This document shows, piece by piece, positions 1 to 6,291 of a stretch of 6,291 nucleotides of DNA (position 1 is the stretch's first letter; each line of letters starts with the position of its first letter). This stretch comes from DATJPR01 sp035506295 (GTDB taxonomy: Bacteria > Bacteroidota > Ignavibacteria > UBA10030 > UBA6906). The position numbers and the translations under genes are program-made. Location: assembly GCA_035506295.1 (NCBI GenBank), contig DATJPR010000095.1:1-6291 (forward strand). The letters are read 5' to 3'. Under the pieces are notes generated by a model. That model worked only from the letters and a program-made list of their open reading frames with translations. It did not search any database and was not told the origin of the DNA.

Positions 1-1697
1 TTCAACGCGTATGCGAAATCGCACGGCTTGACAGAGGGTTTCTGCACGGAGAGGGATTCCGCTGATTGGTTCCACTCCAGCGAGTCGACACACCCGAGAA
101 GTTCGACCTTCGCCACTTTCGCCGGGTGCTGCGCTGAAGCCGTGCCGAGGCTCGGTATCTGGAACTTCTCTCCTGCCGGCCAGCCCAGAACGATCGCGTA
201 GAGGACATCGCCGCGCTTGTTGCACGTAAACCGGATATCGCTCGCGTCGAGGGCCGCAGTGCTGTTGCCTGCGAACGCGCCCGACTTCGCGCTGTGTGGT
301 CCCTCTCCGTACGTCTTCCACGGCCGAGTTTCGTAGATTGCTTCGCCGTTGGTTTGCATCCAACTACCGATCGCATCGAGGATCGCCATCTCATCCGCGT
401 CGATCGTTCCATCAGGTTTGCCGGGGACATTGAGAAGGAAGGTGCCGTTCTTGCTGACGGCGTCCACCATCCACCGTATCGCCTCGACCGGTTTCATGTA
501 CCCGTGATTCAGGAGGAGCATCCGGTTGTAGTGCCATTCACCGATGCACGTTTCAGACTGCCACGCGTAGGGCATGATGCGGTCAGTGACGCCGCGCTCG
601 TAATCTGCGACCACGGCTTTCGCAAGTTCAGCAGGGACATTCTTGATATTCAGGACGGCGTCGAGCTTGCCGCCATGAGTCTTGAGATAATGATTATAGA
701 AGTACGCGCCGATGTTCATGCCCGCCCACCCGAGCGGCAGACTGTCGTTGTCGAAGTACAGCAAATCGGGATCGTGCTGGTCGAGGAGGTCCCGGACCCT
801 GTCATAAAAATTGCGGACGTATTCGTCATCGGGGTTCTCCCGGATGCCATGCTTCCGTCCGTAGAGCTCCTGCGGATCGAGTCCCTCCCACCACTGGTCC
901 TTGCCCATGTCCTTTGTGAGCTGCCCATCGTAGGGCACGCCCGTCAACGGCCCGGATTTGTCACAAAGATGCGCCACCTGGAACCACCACCAGTTGCGCG
1001 CCGCATGAACTGTGACGCCGAACCGGAGTCCCTGTCGCCGGGCGGCAGTGGCCCACCCGCCGATGACGTCCCGCTTCGGCCCCATCATGCCGGCATTCCA
1101 TGCGTGATGCTTGGAAGCCCAGGTGTCAAATCCATCATGATGATTCGCAAGAGCGACAAAGAGACGGGCGCCGGCGCGTTTGGCACGTTCGACCATTGCT
1201 TCCGGTTCCCAATTGAGGAGCGTCCACTGGGCGCAGAGGTCTTTGTAACCGAATTTTGAAGGATGCCCGTACCGCGCGACCTGGTTGTCGTATTGGCCCT
1301 GTCCCTGGATGTACATATTGCGAGCGTACCAATCGCCGGCTTCGGCCACACATTGAGGACTCCAATGCGCCCAGATGCCGAACTTGGCGTCGCGGTACCA
1401 TTCCGGCGCCTCATAGTTGAGAAGAGACTTCCATTCAGGCTTGAAGGGTCCGTCGCCGGCCAGACCGGGGATCGCAGGCGATTTCAGTGAAACGCCATCC
1501 CACGTTCCCTGACCAGCTGCTTCCCCGCTTGTCCCCCACCCTTCATCACACACCGCCTGCCAATCCGACACAGGAAAGTTGGGAACCGCGGTTCCCGAAG
1601 CCATCGCCTGCAGAGTTTTAGCCTTGGCCGACAATGGGAGTCCGGCAGCGGCACCGGCTCCGAGGCCGATGAGTTCACAGAATTCTCGCCTTTTCAA
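1..1697 (-). CDS. Secreted GH29 alpha-L-fucosidase, Tat signal, 3' end cut by window
   Basis: Retaining exo-alpha-L-fucosidase of family GH29, hydrolysing terminal alpha-L-fucosyl residues outside the cytoplasm. 565 codons are visible. Residues 1-26 form a twin-arginine signal (KRREFC, then a Gly/Ala-rich segment, Ala-Lys-Ala near the likely cleavage site). Residues 46-90 are a Trp/Gly-rich lead-in, and the TIM barrel follows. Family motifs are KFGIWAHW (105-112), DWYARNMY (122-129), NHHDGF (185-190), LLYFDNDSLPL (312-322) with Asp316 as the expected nucleophile by motif alignment, and DAVSKNGTFLLNV (412-424). A C-terminal beta-rich region runs from about 460. The GH29 acid/base varies between members; Glu382 is only a candidate. 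The visible end, PCDFAYAL, resembles the usual GH29 C-terminus, so only a few residues should be missing. The start is TTG at 1697: an in-frame stop lies just upstream, no ATG or GTG lies between, and GGGAGG sits 7 bases before it. Last gene of the visible cluster, 64 bases after GH95. The family is certain; the exact linkage cleaved is not. Confidence 0.93.
   Translation of the reverse strand, partial: MKRREFCELIGLGAGAAAGLPLSAKAKTLQAMASGTAVPNFPVSDWQAVCDEGWGTSGEAAGQGTWDGVSLKSPAIPGLAGDGPFKPEWKSLLNYEAPEWYRDAKFGIWAHWSPQCVAEAGDWYARNMYIQGQGQYDNQVARYGHPSKFGYKDLCAQWTLLNWEPEAMVERAKRAGARLFVALANHHDGFDTWASKHHAWNAGMMGPKRDVIGGWATAARRQGLRFGVTVHAARNWWWFQVAHLCDKSGPLTGVPYDGQLTKDMGKDQWWEGLDPQELYGRKHGIRENPDDEYVRNFYDRVRDLLDQHDPDLLYFDNDSLPLGWAGMNIGAYFYNHYLKTHGGKLDAVLNIKNVPAELAKAVVADYERGVTDRIMPYAWQSETCIGEWHYNRMLLLNHGYMKPVEAIRWMVDAVSKNGTFLLNVPGKPDGTIDADEMAILDAIGSWMQTNGEAIYETRPWKTYGEGPHSAKSGAFAGNSTAALDASDIRFTCNKRGDVLYAIVLGWPAGEKFQIPSLGTASAQHPAKVAKVELLGCVDSLEWNQSAESLSVQKPSVKPCDFAYAL
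1620..1697 (-). other. Twin-arginine (Tat) signal peptide of the GH29 enzyme
   Basis: The first 26 codons read Met-Lys-Arg-Arg-Glu-Phe-Cys-Glu, then a mild Ile/Gly/Leu/Ala hydrophobic segment and a Ser-Ala-Lys-Ala end. The pair Arg3-Arg4 followed by x-Phe matches the Tat pattern R-R-x-F, and the low-hydrophobicity Gly/Ala core is typical of Tat rather than Sec signals. No lipobox Cys follows the core, so a soluble periplasmic or exported protein is inferred. The cleavage site is approximate. Confidence 0.75.
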
Positions 1698-1761
1698 TTT
1701 CGATCCTCCCTTGGGATTGATTCACAGCGAGACGGAAAACTGCACGCATCCTGATGTTCTA
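1698..1761 (-). other. Intergenic spacer between the GH95 and GH29 genes
   Basis: This is the longest gap in the cluster, 64 bases. Apart from the GH29 ribosome binding site I see no stem-loop followed by a T run, and no convincing promoter pair. Read-through from GH95 into GH29 is the simplest reading. Confidence 0.55.
1705..1710 (-). promoter_or_regulatory. Ribosome binding site fixing the TTG start of the GH29 gene
   Basis: GGGAGG on the minus strand ends 7 bases before TTG at 1697-1695. The same frame has a TGA stop at 1724-1722, and the first in-frame ATG is codon 32, beyond the twin-arginine signal. A start there would delete the export signal. The site therefore supports TTG as the true start. 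Confidence 0.8.
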
Positions 1762-4242
1762 TCATTGACGTGACAAAACATATTCCTTCCCCGGCACGGT
1801 TGCGAGATCGTAGAGGTATGTCTCCTTCAACGTCACCGTTTTCAACTTCGCCTCCGGGGACACCAGGGGAGGCTTGATGCGCGGAACCCTGTAGAACGGG
1901 TTCGTCGTTTCGCCCTGCGCCGGGACAAGAGTTCCTCCGCTTTCGATCTTCAGTGCCACGTAAGAGCGAATGCGGCAGTTGCCGCCCAACGTCGATGTGA
2001 TGACAAGCTTCGATACGGCGCCGTTCTGCCATTTCAATGATTCGAGGACAAATCCTCCGCGGGCACGAAGTCCGTTCACACTCCCCTCTTTCCAAACGTC
2101 GGGCAGCGCCGGAAGCACAAAGATCGCCCCGTCGTCGCTCTGCATGAGCATCTCCGCCAAGCCGGCAGTGAAGCCGAAATTGCCGTCTATTTGGAAGGGG
2201 GGATGAGCATCGAACATGTTCGCGTACGTCCCGCCGCTCTCAAATCCCGGCTTCTCGGGGTCCACGAGCTTGATCTGATCTTTCATCAGCTTGTACGCGT
2301 GGTTCCCATCGAGAAAACGAGCCCACAGATTGATCTTCCAATTCATCGACCAACCTGTCGAAGGATCTCCTCGGAAGATGAGCGACGTGCGCGCGGCATC
2401 AAAGAGCTCCGGAGTACGGAACGGAGAAATCTGATCGGACGGATAGACTCCGTAAAGATGAGAAACGTGCCTGTGATGGTCCTGAGGGTTGTCCCAGTCT
2501 TCAATCCATTCCTGCAGCTGACCATGCCGACCGATCTGCATCGGTGGCAGTCGCTTCAATGCTTGTTCCATCCTGACAATAAATTCCCTGTCCCTCTCCA
2601 GGATCGTTGCCGCACGGATGGTCTTCGTGAAAAGATCGAACAGGAGTTGATTGTCCAATGTTGTGCCGGCCGAAATGGAGGACTCCAGATGCGCGGCGGG
2701 CGAATTCTCTGGAGAGACGGACGGACAGACAACCAGCCAATCGTGGCCCGGGTACGGGACCAGGGTGCTCAGATAGAACTCAACAGCGCCTTTCATGATT
2801 GGATAGACGGAGGCAAGGTACGACGTATCACCGTTGTACTCATATTTCTCCCACAGGTGCTGGCAAAGCCATGCACCGCCCATCGGCCACATCCCCCAGA
2901 AGGAGCCGTCCACTGGTCCGTTGATGCGCCACAGATCCGTATTGTGGTGCAGCACCCATCCTTGTGCGCCGTACATGACTTCGGCGGTTTTACTTCCTGT
3001 GACAGAGAGATCCCGAATCATATGAATCAACGGCTCATTCATCTCGCTGAGGTTGGTGACCTCCGAAGGCCAGTAGTTCATCTCCGTGTTAATATTTACC
3101 GTGTATTTGCTGTCCCAGGGTGGGTAGAGCTGATTGTTCCAAAGTCCCTGCAACGTAGCAGGTTGTCCCCCGGGTTGTGAGCAGGAGATGAGAAGATACC
3201 GCCCGAACTGGAAGTAGAGTGCCGCGAGCTGGGGATCGTTGCCCTGAGCAAATCGGGAGATCCGGACATCGGTAGGGTTCTTGGTCGAATCCGTGACGCC
3301 CAGGTCGAGAACGACACGATCGAAGTATCTCCGATAGGCTGCAACGTGGTCCCGCAATGCCGCCCCGTACTCCTTCGCAACCGGTTGCACCAGGTACTGC
3401 TCCGCGTTTGCGCCCGCGTCAGCACTGATGTCGTCATAGTTCTTGAAGCTTGACGCGATTGAGATGTACAGGGTGGCGATGTCAGCGTTTGCCACTGTCA
3501 ACGTTGAATCGCCGGCGCTCACTGATCCGCCCTGTGTCACGATCCTGACGCGGGCTTGGAACTGGACTTTGCCTTTCACAGAATCGCAATCGCCCGTGAC
3601 TCCCGCCATGATCAGTTCGTCGTTGCCCTTTGTCGATATCGTGACCGGGGCAGGCCGGCTCATGGCGGCAGAGAAAGCGATTGCAGCGGGTTTGTCTGCG
3701 GTGATCCGAACGATGATTACTTGGTCGGGGACGGAGGCAAAGACTTTGCTTTCGTACTTCACTCCGCCGACAAGGTACCGGGTCGTTGCCACGGCGTTTG
3801 CTATATCGAGTTCCCGTCGGTAGCCCGCATATTGTTCATGACCGGGAAACAGAAGGTGAAGCTCCCCCACTGTCTGGTAGGGCATCCCGTTCGAAATCTT
3901 GCTGATGAATTTCTGGTTGACCAAATCCTGCGCTTCCTTGAATTTGCCTTCGAAGATCAGCTCCCTGACCTGCGGCAATGCAGCCTTTGCTTCCGGATTG
4001 TCATTACGATTCGGCTGACCTCCCCACACAGTACTCTCGTTCAGCTGAATCGTCTCCTTGTAGGGATCTCCGTAGACCATGGCGCCCAACCGGCCATTGC
4101 CCAGAGGCAATGCTTCGACCCACCGTGCGGCAGGGTGATTATACCAGAGAGTGAGGAGGGAGTCACTCTGCGCGGCCACGCCTTTCGTCAGCACCAGGCC
4201 GAGCACGAACACGGGCAAGAATCTTTTCATTGGTCGTCCCAT
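1762..4242 (-). CDS. Secreted GH95 alpha-L-fucosidase-family enzyme (possible alpha-L-galactosidase)
   Basis: Inverting glycoside hydrolase of family GH95, whose known members are alpha-1,2-L-fucosidases and alpha-L-galactosidases. It is 826 residues, a usual length for a single-domain secreted member. A Sec signal (MKRFLPVFVLGLVLTKGVAA) precedes the mature protein, with cleavage likely after Ala24 and no lipobox. The N-terminal beta domain opens with LWYNHPAARWVEALPLGNGRLGAM (32-55) and LNESTVWGG (67-75). The (alpha/alpha)6 barrel carries NINTEMNYWP (383-392), CPSVSPEN (506-513), LQEWIEDWD (576-584), HRHVSHLYG (590-598) and FQIDGNFGFTA (683-693). By motif and spacing against Bifidobacterium AfcA as I recall it, Asn383/Asn385 are the activating pair, Glu512 the general acid and Asp686 a further active-site acid. 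Thr381 sits where AfcA has His. The start may be Met5 (4230), which has GGGA 6 bases upstream and gives a normal signal; 4242 has no good ribosome site. It lies 20 bases after fucU. Confidence 0.95.
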   Translation of the reverse strand: MGRPMKRFLPVFVLGLVLTKGVAAQSDSLLTLWYNHPAARWVEALPLGNGRLGAMVYGDPYKETIQLNESTVWGGQPNRNDNPEAKAALPQVRELIFEGKFKEAQDLVNQKFISKISNGMPYQTVGELHLLFPGHEQYAGYRRELDIANAVATTRYLVGGVKYESKVFASVPDQVIIVRITADKPAAIAFSAAMSRPAPVTISTKGNDELIMAGVTGDCDSVKGKVQFQARVRIVTQGGSVSAGDSTLTVANADIATLYISIASSFKNYDDISADAGANAEQYLVQPVAKEYGAALRDHVAAYRRYFDRVVLDLGVTDSTKNPTDVRISRFAQGNDPQLAALYFQFGRYLLISCSQPGGQPATLQGLWNNQLYPPWDSKYTVNINTEMNYWPSEVTNLSEMNEPLIHMIRDLSVTGSKTAEVMYGAQGWVLHHNTDLWRINGPVDGSFWGMWPMGGAWLCQHLWEKYEYNGDTSYLASVYPIMKGAVEFYLSTLVPYPGHDWLVVCPSVSPENSPAAHLESSISAGTTLDNQLLFDLFTKTIRAATILERDREFIVRMEQALKRLPPMQIGRHGQLQEWIEDWDNPQDHHRHVSHLYGVYPSDQISPFRTPELFDAARTSLIFRGDPSTGWSMNWKINLWARFLDGNHAYKLMKDQIKLVDPEKPGFESGGTYANMFDAHPPFQIDGNFGFTAGLAEMLMQSDDGAIFVLPALPDVWKEGSVNGLRARGGFVLESLKWQNGAVSKLVITSTLGGNCRIRSYVALKIESGGTLVPAQGETTNPFYRVPRIKPPLVSPEAKLKTVTLKETYLYDLATVPGKEYVLSRQ
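4171..4242 (-). other. Sec signal peptide of the GH95 enzyme
   Basis: Lys6-Arg7 is followed by a strongly hydrophobic Phe/Leu/Val core (residues 8-18) and Val-Ala-Ala before Gln25, a standard signal peptidase I site. There is no Cys lipobox. With the second Met as start the n-region is just Met-Lys-Arg, which is typical. This places the enzyme in the periplasm or outside the cell. Confidence 0.85.
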
Positions 4243-4262
4243 CAGAGTTCGCTGTGGCAGCG

Positions 4263-4691
4263 CTAGATAACCACTCCCTTCTTCAGAATGATATTCGCAT
4301 ACAGTGCCGTCTCCCCGGTAGCGACAACGGCATAGGCCTTCCTGGCCCTTTCGTAAAAAGCAAAACGCTCCACATACTCAAAATCCTTGAATGGCTCCCT
4401 GCTCGCAAGAAGGATCGTCCGATACTTCTCCCAGATGACGGGTTGAACGTTGTCCCCCGCGACAAGCGCCATGAGGCTCACCGGTTTTTCCACGTATGTG
4501 TCAAGAGGAAAAAGCTTCAGGATGGATTTGAGCACCTTCGGTAACGGAAGACCATCCAGGCGAATAAGGCGCTGGGCAATCGAAGCAGAAGGGAAATTCC
4601 CATCCGCAAGGACAAGTTCGTCACCATGCCCCATCTCCATGAGAACCTTCAGCAATTCAGGACTGAGAACAGTCGGGATGCCCTTCAGCAT
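4263..4691 (-). CDS. fucU: L-fucose mutarotase (FucU/RbsD family)
   Basis: Cytoplasmic mutarotase interconverting alpha- and beta-L-fucopyranose, so that the released sugar is available in the anomer the next enzyme needs. At 142 residues it is close to the 140 of E. coli FucU and aligns with it end to end as I recall that sequence. Diagnostic segments are LSPELLKVLMEMGHGDELVLAD (9-30) with the family His22 and Asp24, NFPSAS (32-37), the LDTYVEKPV region, and near the C-terminus RFAFYERARKAY (109-120), TGE (125-127) and ILKKGV (135-140). RbsD (ribose pyranase) is the alternative in this family, but the FYER and ILKKG segments match FucU. There is no signal peptide. The ATG at 4691 has AAGGAG 7 bases upstream. 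It lies 36 bases after the zinc dehydrogenase and 20 bases before the GH95 gene. It is the clearest marker that the whole cluster handles L-fucose or a close relative. Confidence 0.95.
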   Translation of the reverse strand: MLKGIPTVLSPELLKVLMEMGHGDELVLADGNFPSASIAQRLIRLDGLPLPKVLKSILKLFPLDTYVEKPVSLMALVAGDNVQPVIWEKYRTILLASREPFKDFEYVERFAFYERARKAYAVVATGETALYANIILKKGVVI

Positions 4692-4698
4692 GATCGTT

Positions 4699-4704
4699 CT
4701 CCTT
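4699..4704 (-). promoter_or_regulatory. Ribosome binding site of fucU
   Basis: AAGGAG lies 7 bases before the ATG at 4691, in the 36-base gap after the dehydrogenase stop. It is the most canonical ribosome site in the window and settles the fucU start. Confidence 0.8.
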
Positions 4705-4727
4705 GTTCACGCGAGCATTGGGAGACT

Positions 4728-5789
4728 TCAACGGATTTCTTCATCAAACGCCACTGCGACCTTGCCGCATTTTCCGCTCGCCATCAAGGCATACGCGGCA
4801 GCGACATCGTTGAGCTTGAATCTATGCGTAATAAGGTGCTCCGGCCTTACTCCCCATCGAACGATCCTTTCAACAAGCTCTTCCATCAGCCAGATGCTTG
4901 TCACCCATGACCCGTAGATGGTCTTCTGGTCGTGGATGATGTCCCGCGATGGTTGAAACTCGCTGGTTCCGCCTTCGCCGAGAAAAACGATCTTCCCCCA
5001 TTTGCGTGTTGCCTGGATGCACGCAAGGCGGGCGTTGCTGTTCGCGGAGCAATCGACCGCCCTTTCCACCCCATGACCTCCGGTCAGGTCCCGAATCTGC
5101 CGCACATTGTCTTCCCCCCCCTTGATCACCGCATCAAAGAGTCCAAGGTTCTTCGCGATCGCGATCCTGTCTTCGATCACTTCAATGCCGAAGATCTTCT
5201 GTGCTCCCATCGCTCGGCTGAGCATGGCTGTTGCAAGCCCTACGGGACCCAATCCTGTGACGAGCACTGCATCGTTCCCGGAGATTCCGATTTTCTCCAG
5301 TCCCTCATACACGGTTCCGAAACCGCATGCAACCTGCGCGCCGTCGGAATAGCTCAGCTCGTCGGGCAGCAGGACGAGATCTTTCTCTTCCGCAAGAAGA
5401 TACTCGGCCATCCCGCCGTCGCGTTGCCAGCCGTACGCCCTGCGAAATTCGCTCGTGCAGGATATCATGTACCCCCGGCGGCAATCGTTGCAGACACCAC
5501 AGCCAGAGATATGATAGACAATCACGCGATCGTCTTTCTTGAAGCGGCGGCACCCGGGACCTGTCTCCACGATCTGGCCGCTCGGCTCATGGCCGGCAAT
5601 CATTCCAGGCTGATATCCTTCGGGCCCCTTGCCGAGATGTTCATGATAGATGCAGCGGATGTCCGAGCCGCAGATCGTGGAGGACTTCATTTTGATCAGG
5701 ACTTCGCCGTGCTTCGGCACAGGGATGTCGAACTCCTTGAGTTCCACTGTGCTGTTCCCCGGCAGGATCGCACCGAGCATCTTCTTCAT
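4728..5789 (-). CDS. Zinc-dependent medium-chain dehydrogenase, candidate sugar or polyol dehydrogenase
   Basis: Cytoplasmic MDR-superfamily NAD(P)-dependent dehydrogenase, 353 residues, the normal length. The catalytic domain has Cys40-Gly-Ser-Asp (first zinc ligand), GHEPSG (66-71) with His67/Glu68, and Cys155 as the probable third ligand. The structural-zinc lobe is complete: Cys97, Cys100, Cys103, Cys111. The Rossmann fold has GLGPVG (179-184), and Glu203 at the end of the second strand favours NAD over NADP by the family rule. Relatives include sorbitol, threonine and galactitol-type dehydrogenases. The exact substrate cannot be read from the sequence. Position next to fucU suggests L-fucose or L-galactose oxidation at C1, or a downstream polyol or lactaldehyde step; this is inference from context. 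The ATG at 5789 follows GAGG by 5 bases. It lies 34 bases after the aldo/keto reductase and 36 before fucU. An 8-base G tract at 5114-5121 (coding strand) lies inside the gene without breaking the frame. Confidence 0.9.
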   Translation of the reverse strand: MKKMLGAILPGNSTVELKEFDIPVPKHGEVLIKMKSSTICGSDIRCIYHEHLGKGPEGYQPGMIAGHEPSGQIVETGPGCRRFKKDDRVIVYHISGCGVCNDCRRGYMISCTSEFRRAYGWQRDGGMAEYLLAEEKDLVLLPDELSYSDGAQVACGFGTVYEGLEKIGISGNDAVLVTGLGPVGLATAMLSRAMGAQKIFGIEVIEDRIAIAKNLGLFDAVIKGGEDNVRQIRDLTGGHGVERAVDCSANSNARLACIQATRKWGKIVFLGEGGTSEFQPSRDIIHDQKTIYGSWVTSIWLMEELVERIVRWGVRPEHLITHRFKLNDVAAAYALMASGKCGKVAVAFDEEIR

Positions 5790-5794
5790 GCAGA

Positions 5795-5798
5795 CCTC
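5795..5798 (-). promoter_or_regulatory. Ribosome binding site of the zinc dehydrogenase
   Basis: GAGG lies 5 bases before the ATG at 5789. The ATG overlapping this site (5800-5798) reads only four codons to a TGA in another frame, so 5789 is the sensible start. Confidence 0.65.
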
Positions 5799-5823
5799 AT
5801 GTTCCGGATGGTGATCTCAAGCA

Positions 5824-6291
5824 TCAGACTGCGATGGTGCCATGAACATCCCACAAATCTTCCCAGTCCTGGTTCTCCTTCCAGAGGAAGACCTGCCCCT
5901 TGATCAATCGGCAGTTCCGATCGATCCTTGCCAGGGCGCTCATGTCGCTCTCCGACAACGGAGGCGCAATTGCAGCCTCGAGGTTTTCCGTGAAATGATG
6001 GACGGAAAACGGAATCGGAATCTGTCCCCGTTGGACTGCCCATCGAATTGCCACGTGAGCCGGAGAAACGTTCAAACGCTGCGCGATCGACAGAACAACC
6101 TCGTCATCGAGGTCAACGGTGTCTTCCGGCGTTTTATCGCGCGCGGGACGACCCGGCGAACCCATGGGGCAGTAGGCGATCGGCTGAATGCTGTTCTTCA
6201 GACAGTACGCAAACAACTCGGGTTGCTGAAAATGCGGATGCAGCTCCATCTCGTTGCAGGCGGGCCGGATCTCCGCATCGCGGAGAAGGAG
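5824..6291 (-). CDS. Aldo/keto reductase, C-terminal 155 residues, 5' end cut by window
   Basis: C-terminal half of a TIM-barrel aldo/keto reductase, a cytoplasmic NAD(P)H-dependent carbonyl reductase. The frame is open to the right edge: the 14 codons before the first visible Met (6249) read LLRDAEIRPACNE, which belongs to the fold, so the real start lies outside the window. Motifs are CNEMELHPHFQQPEL (the usual NQxELHPxxQQ strand), AYCPMGSPGRP (AYSPLG loop), SPAHVAIRWAVQRG, and the C-terminal cofactor loop IPIPFSVHHFTENL. That loop normally reads IPKS....R..EN; here Lys is Phe, the Arg position is His and two residues are missing. The tail RLIKGQVFLW and WEDLWD fits a clade of bacterial aldehyde or sugar reductases. 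The catalytic Asp-Tyr-Lys-His residues are in the missing half. In this operon, lactaldehyde or sugar reduction is a guess. It ends 34 bases before the dehydrogenase start. Confidence 0.9.
   Translation of the reverse strand, partial: LLLRDAEIRPACNEMELHPHFQQPELFAYCLKNSIQPIAYCPMGSPGRPARDKTPEDTVDLDDEVVLSIAQRLNVSPAHVAIRWAVQRGQIPIPFSVHHFTENLEAAIAPPLSESDMSALARIDRNCRLIKGQVFLWKENQDWEDLWDVHGTIAV

Larger units (their letters stand above)
1..6291 (-). other. Fucose/L-galactose utilisation operon (3' part)
   Basis: Five genes point the same way with gaps of 34, 36, 20 and 64 bases and no visible terminator or promoter between them. Two exported fucosidase-family hydrolases, a fucose mutarotase and two oxidoreductases form a coherent sugar-release and sugar-conversion set. 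The promoter and any regulator must lie to the right of the window. Whether further genes follow GH29 cannot be seen. Confidence 0.8.

Noticed and set aside
2..430. 142-codon minus-strand frame rich in Arg and Ser
   Set aside because: It is out of frame with the GH29 gene, whose frame carries the conserved C-terminal region to the window edge.
294..1259. 321-codon open frame on the plus strand
   Set aside because: It is antisense to the GH29 gene, has no ribosome site or recognisable domain, and has the low-complexity look of an antisense shadow of a GC-rich gene.
2191..3180. 329-codon open frame on the plus strand
   Set aside because: It lies wholly inside the GH95 gene on the opposite strand; the GH95 frame has all family motifs and this one has none.
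4692..4727. Possible regulatory site or terminator between the dehydrogenase and fucU
   Set aside because: The gap is only 36 bases and holds a good ribosome site; I found no stem-loop with T run and no convincing inverted repeat.
5114..5121. Run of eight G on the coding strand inside the dehydrogenase, a possible slippage or phase-variation site
   Set aside because: The tract encodes Lys-Gly-Gly-Glu in frame, the protein is intact on both sides, and a single short tract in mid-gene is not enough to claim phase variation.
4932..5903. 323-codon open frame on the plus strand
   Set aside because: It is antisense to the zinc dehydrogenase and the end of the AKR, spanning two real genes and their spacer; no domain is recognisable.

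Overview
The window is a compact, single-strand stretch of a bacterial fucose (or L-galactose) utilisation cluster. All five genes lie on the minus strand and read from the right edge to the left. In transcription order they are an aldo/keto reductase (5' end cut by the window), a zinc-dependent medium-chain dehydrogenase, an L-fucose mutarotase of the FucU type, a secreted GH95 alpha-L-fucosidase-family enzyme, and a secreted GH29 alpha-L-fucosidase that runs off the left edge a few codons before its expected stop. The gaps are 34, 36, 20 (32 if the second Met of the GH95 gene is the start) and 64 bases. I see no hairpin terminator or promoter in any of them, so this looks like the 3' part of one operon.

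The genes fit one job. The two exported hydrolases would release alpha-linked L-fucose (or L-galactose) outside the cytoplasm: GH95 carries a Sec-type signal peptide and GH29 a twin-arginine one. FucU would interconvert the sugar anomers in the cytoplasm. The two oxidoreductases are candidates for oxidising the sugar or handling the lactaldehyde it yields. No isomerase, kinase, aldolase, transporter or regulator is inside the window. The missing kinase route, together with FucU beside a zinc dehydrogenase, makes a non-phosphorylating (oxidative) pathway possible but not proven.

The host is probably a Gram-negative polysaccharide degrader. The evidence is the two secreted fucosidases, the Tat export of one, good Shine-Dalgarno sites and moderately high GC. 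The GH29 and AKR variants resemble forms I associate with Bacteroidota/Ignavibacteria, Verrucomicrobia and Planctomycetes. I cannot place it more closely from sequence alone.

I found no RNA gene, mobile element, CRISPR array, attachment site or repeat family, and no clearly undescribed system. The points most worth a second look are: a threonine in the GH95 active site where fucosidases of known structure have histidine; the possible oxidative fucose route; the altered cofactor loop of the AKR; the TTG start of the GH29 gene; and the split of the two fucosidases between Tat and Sec export.
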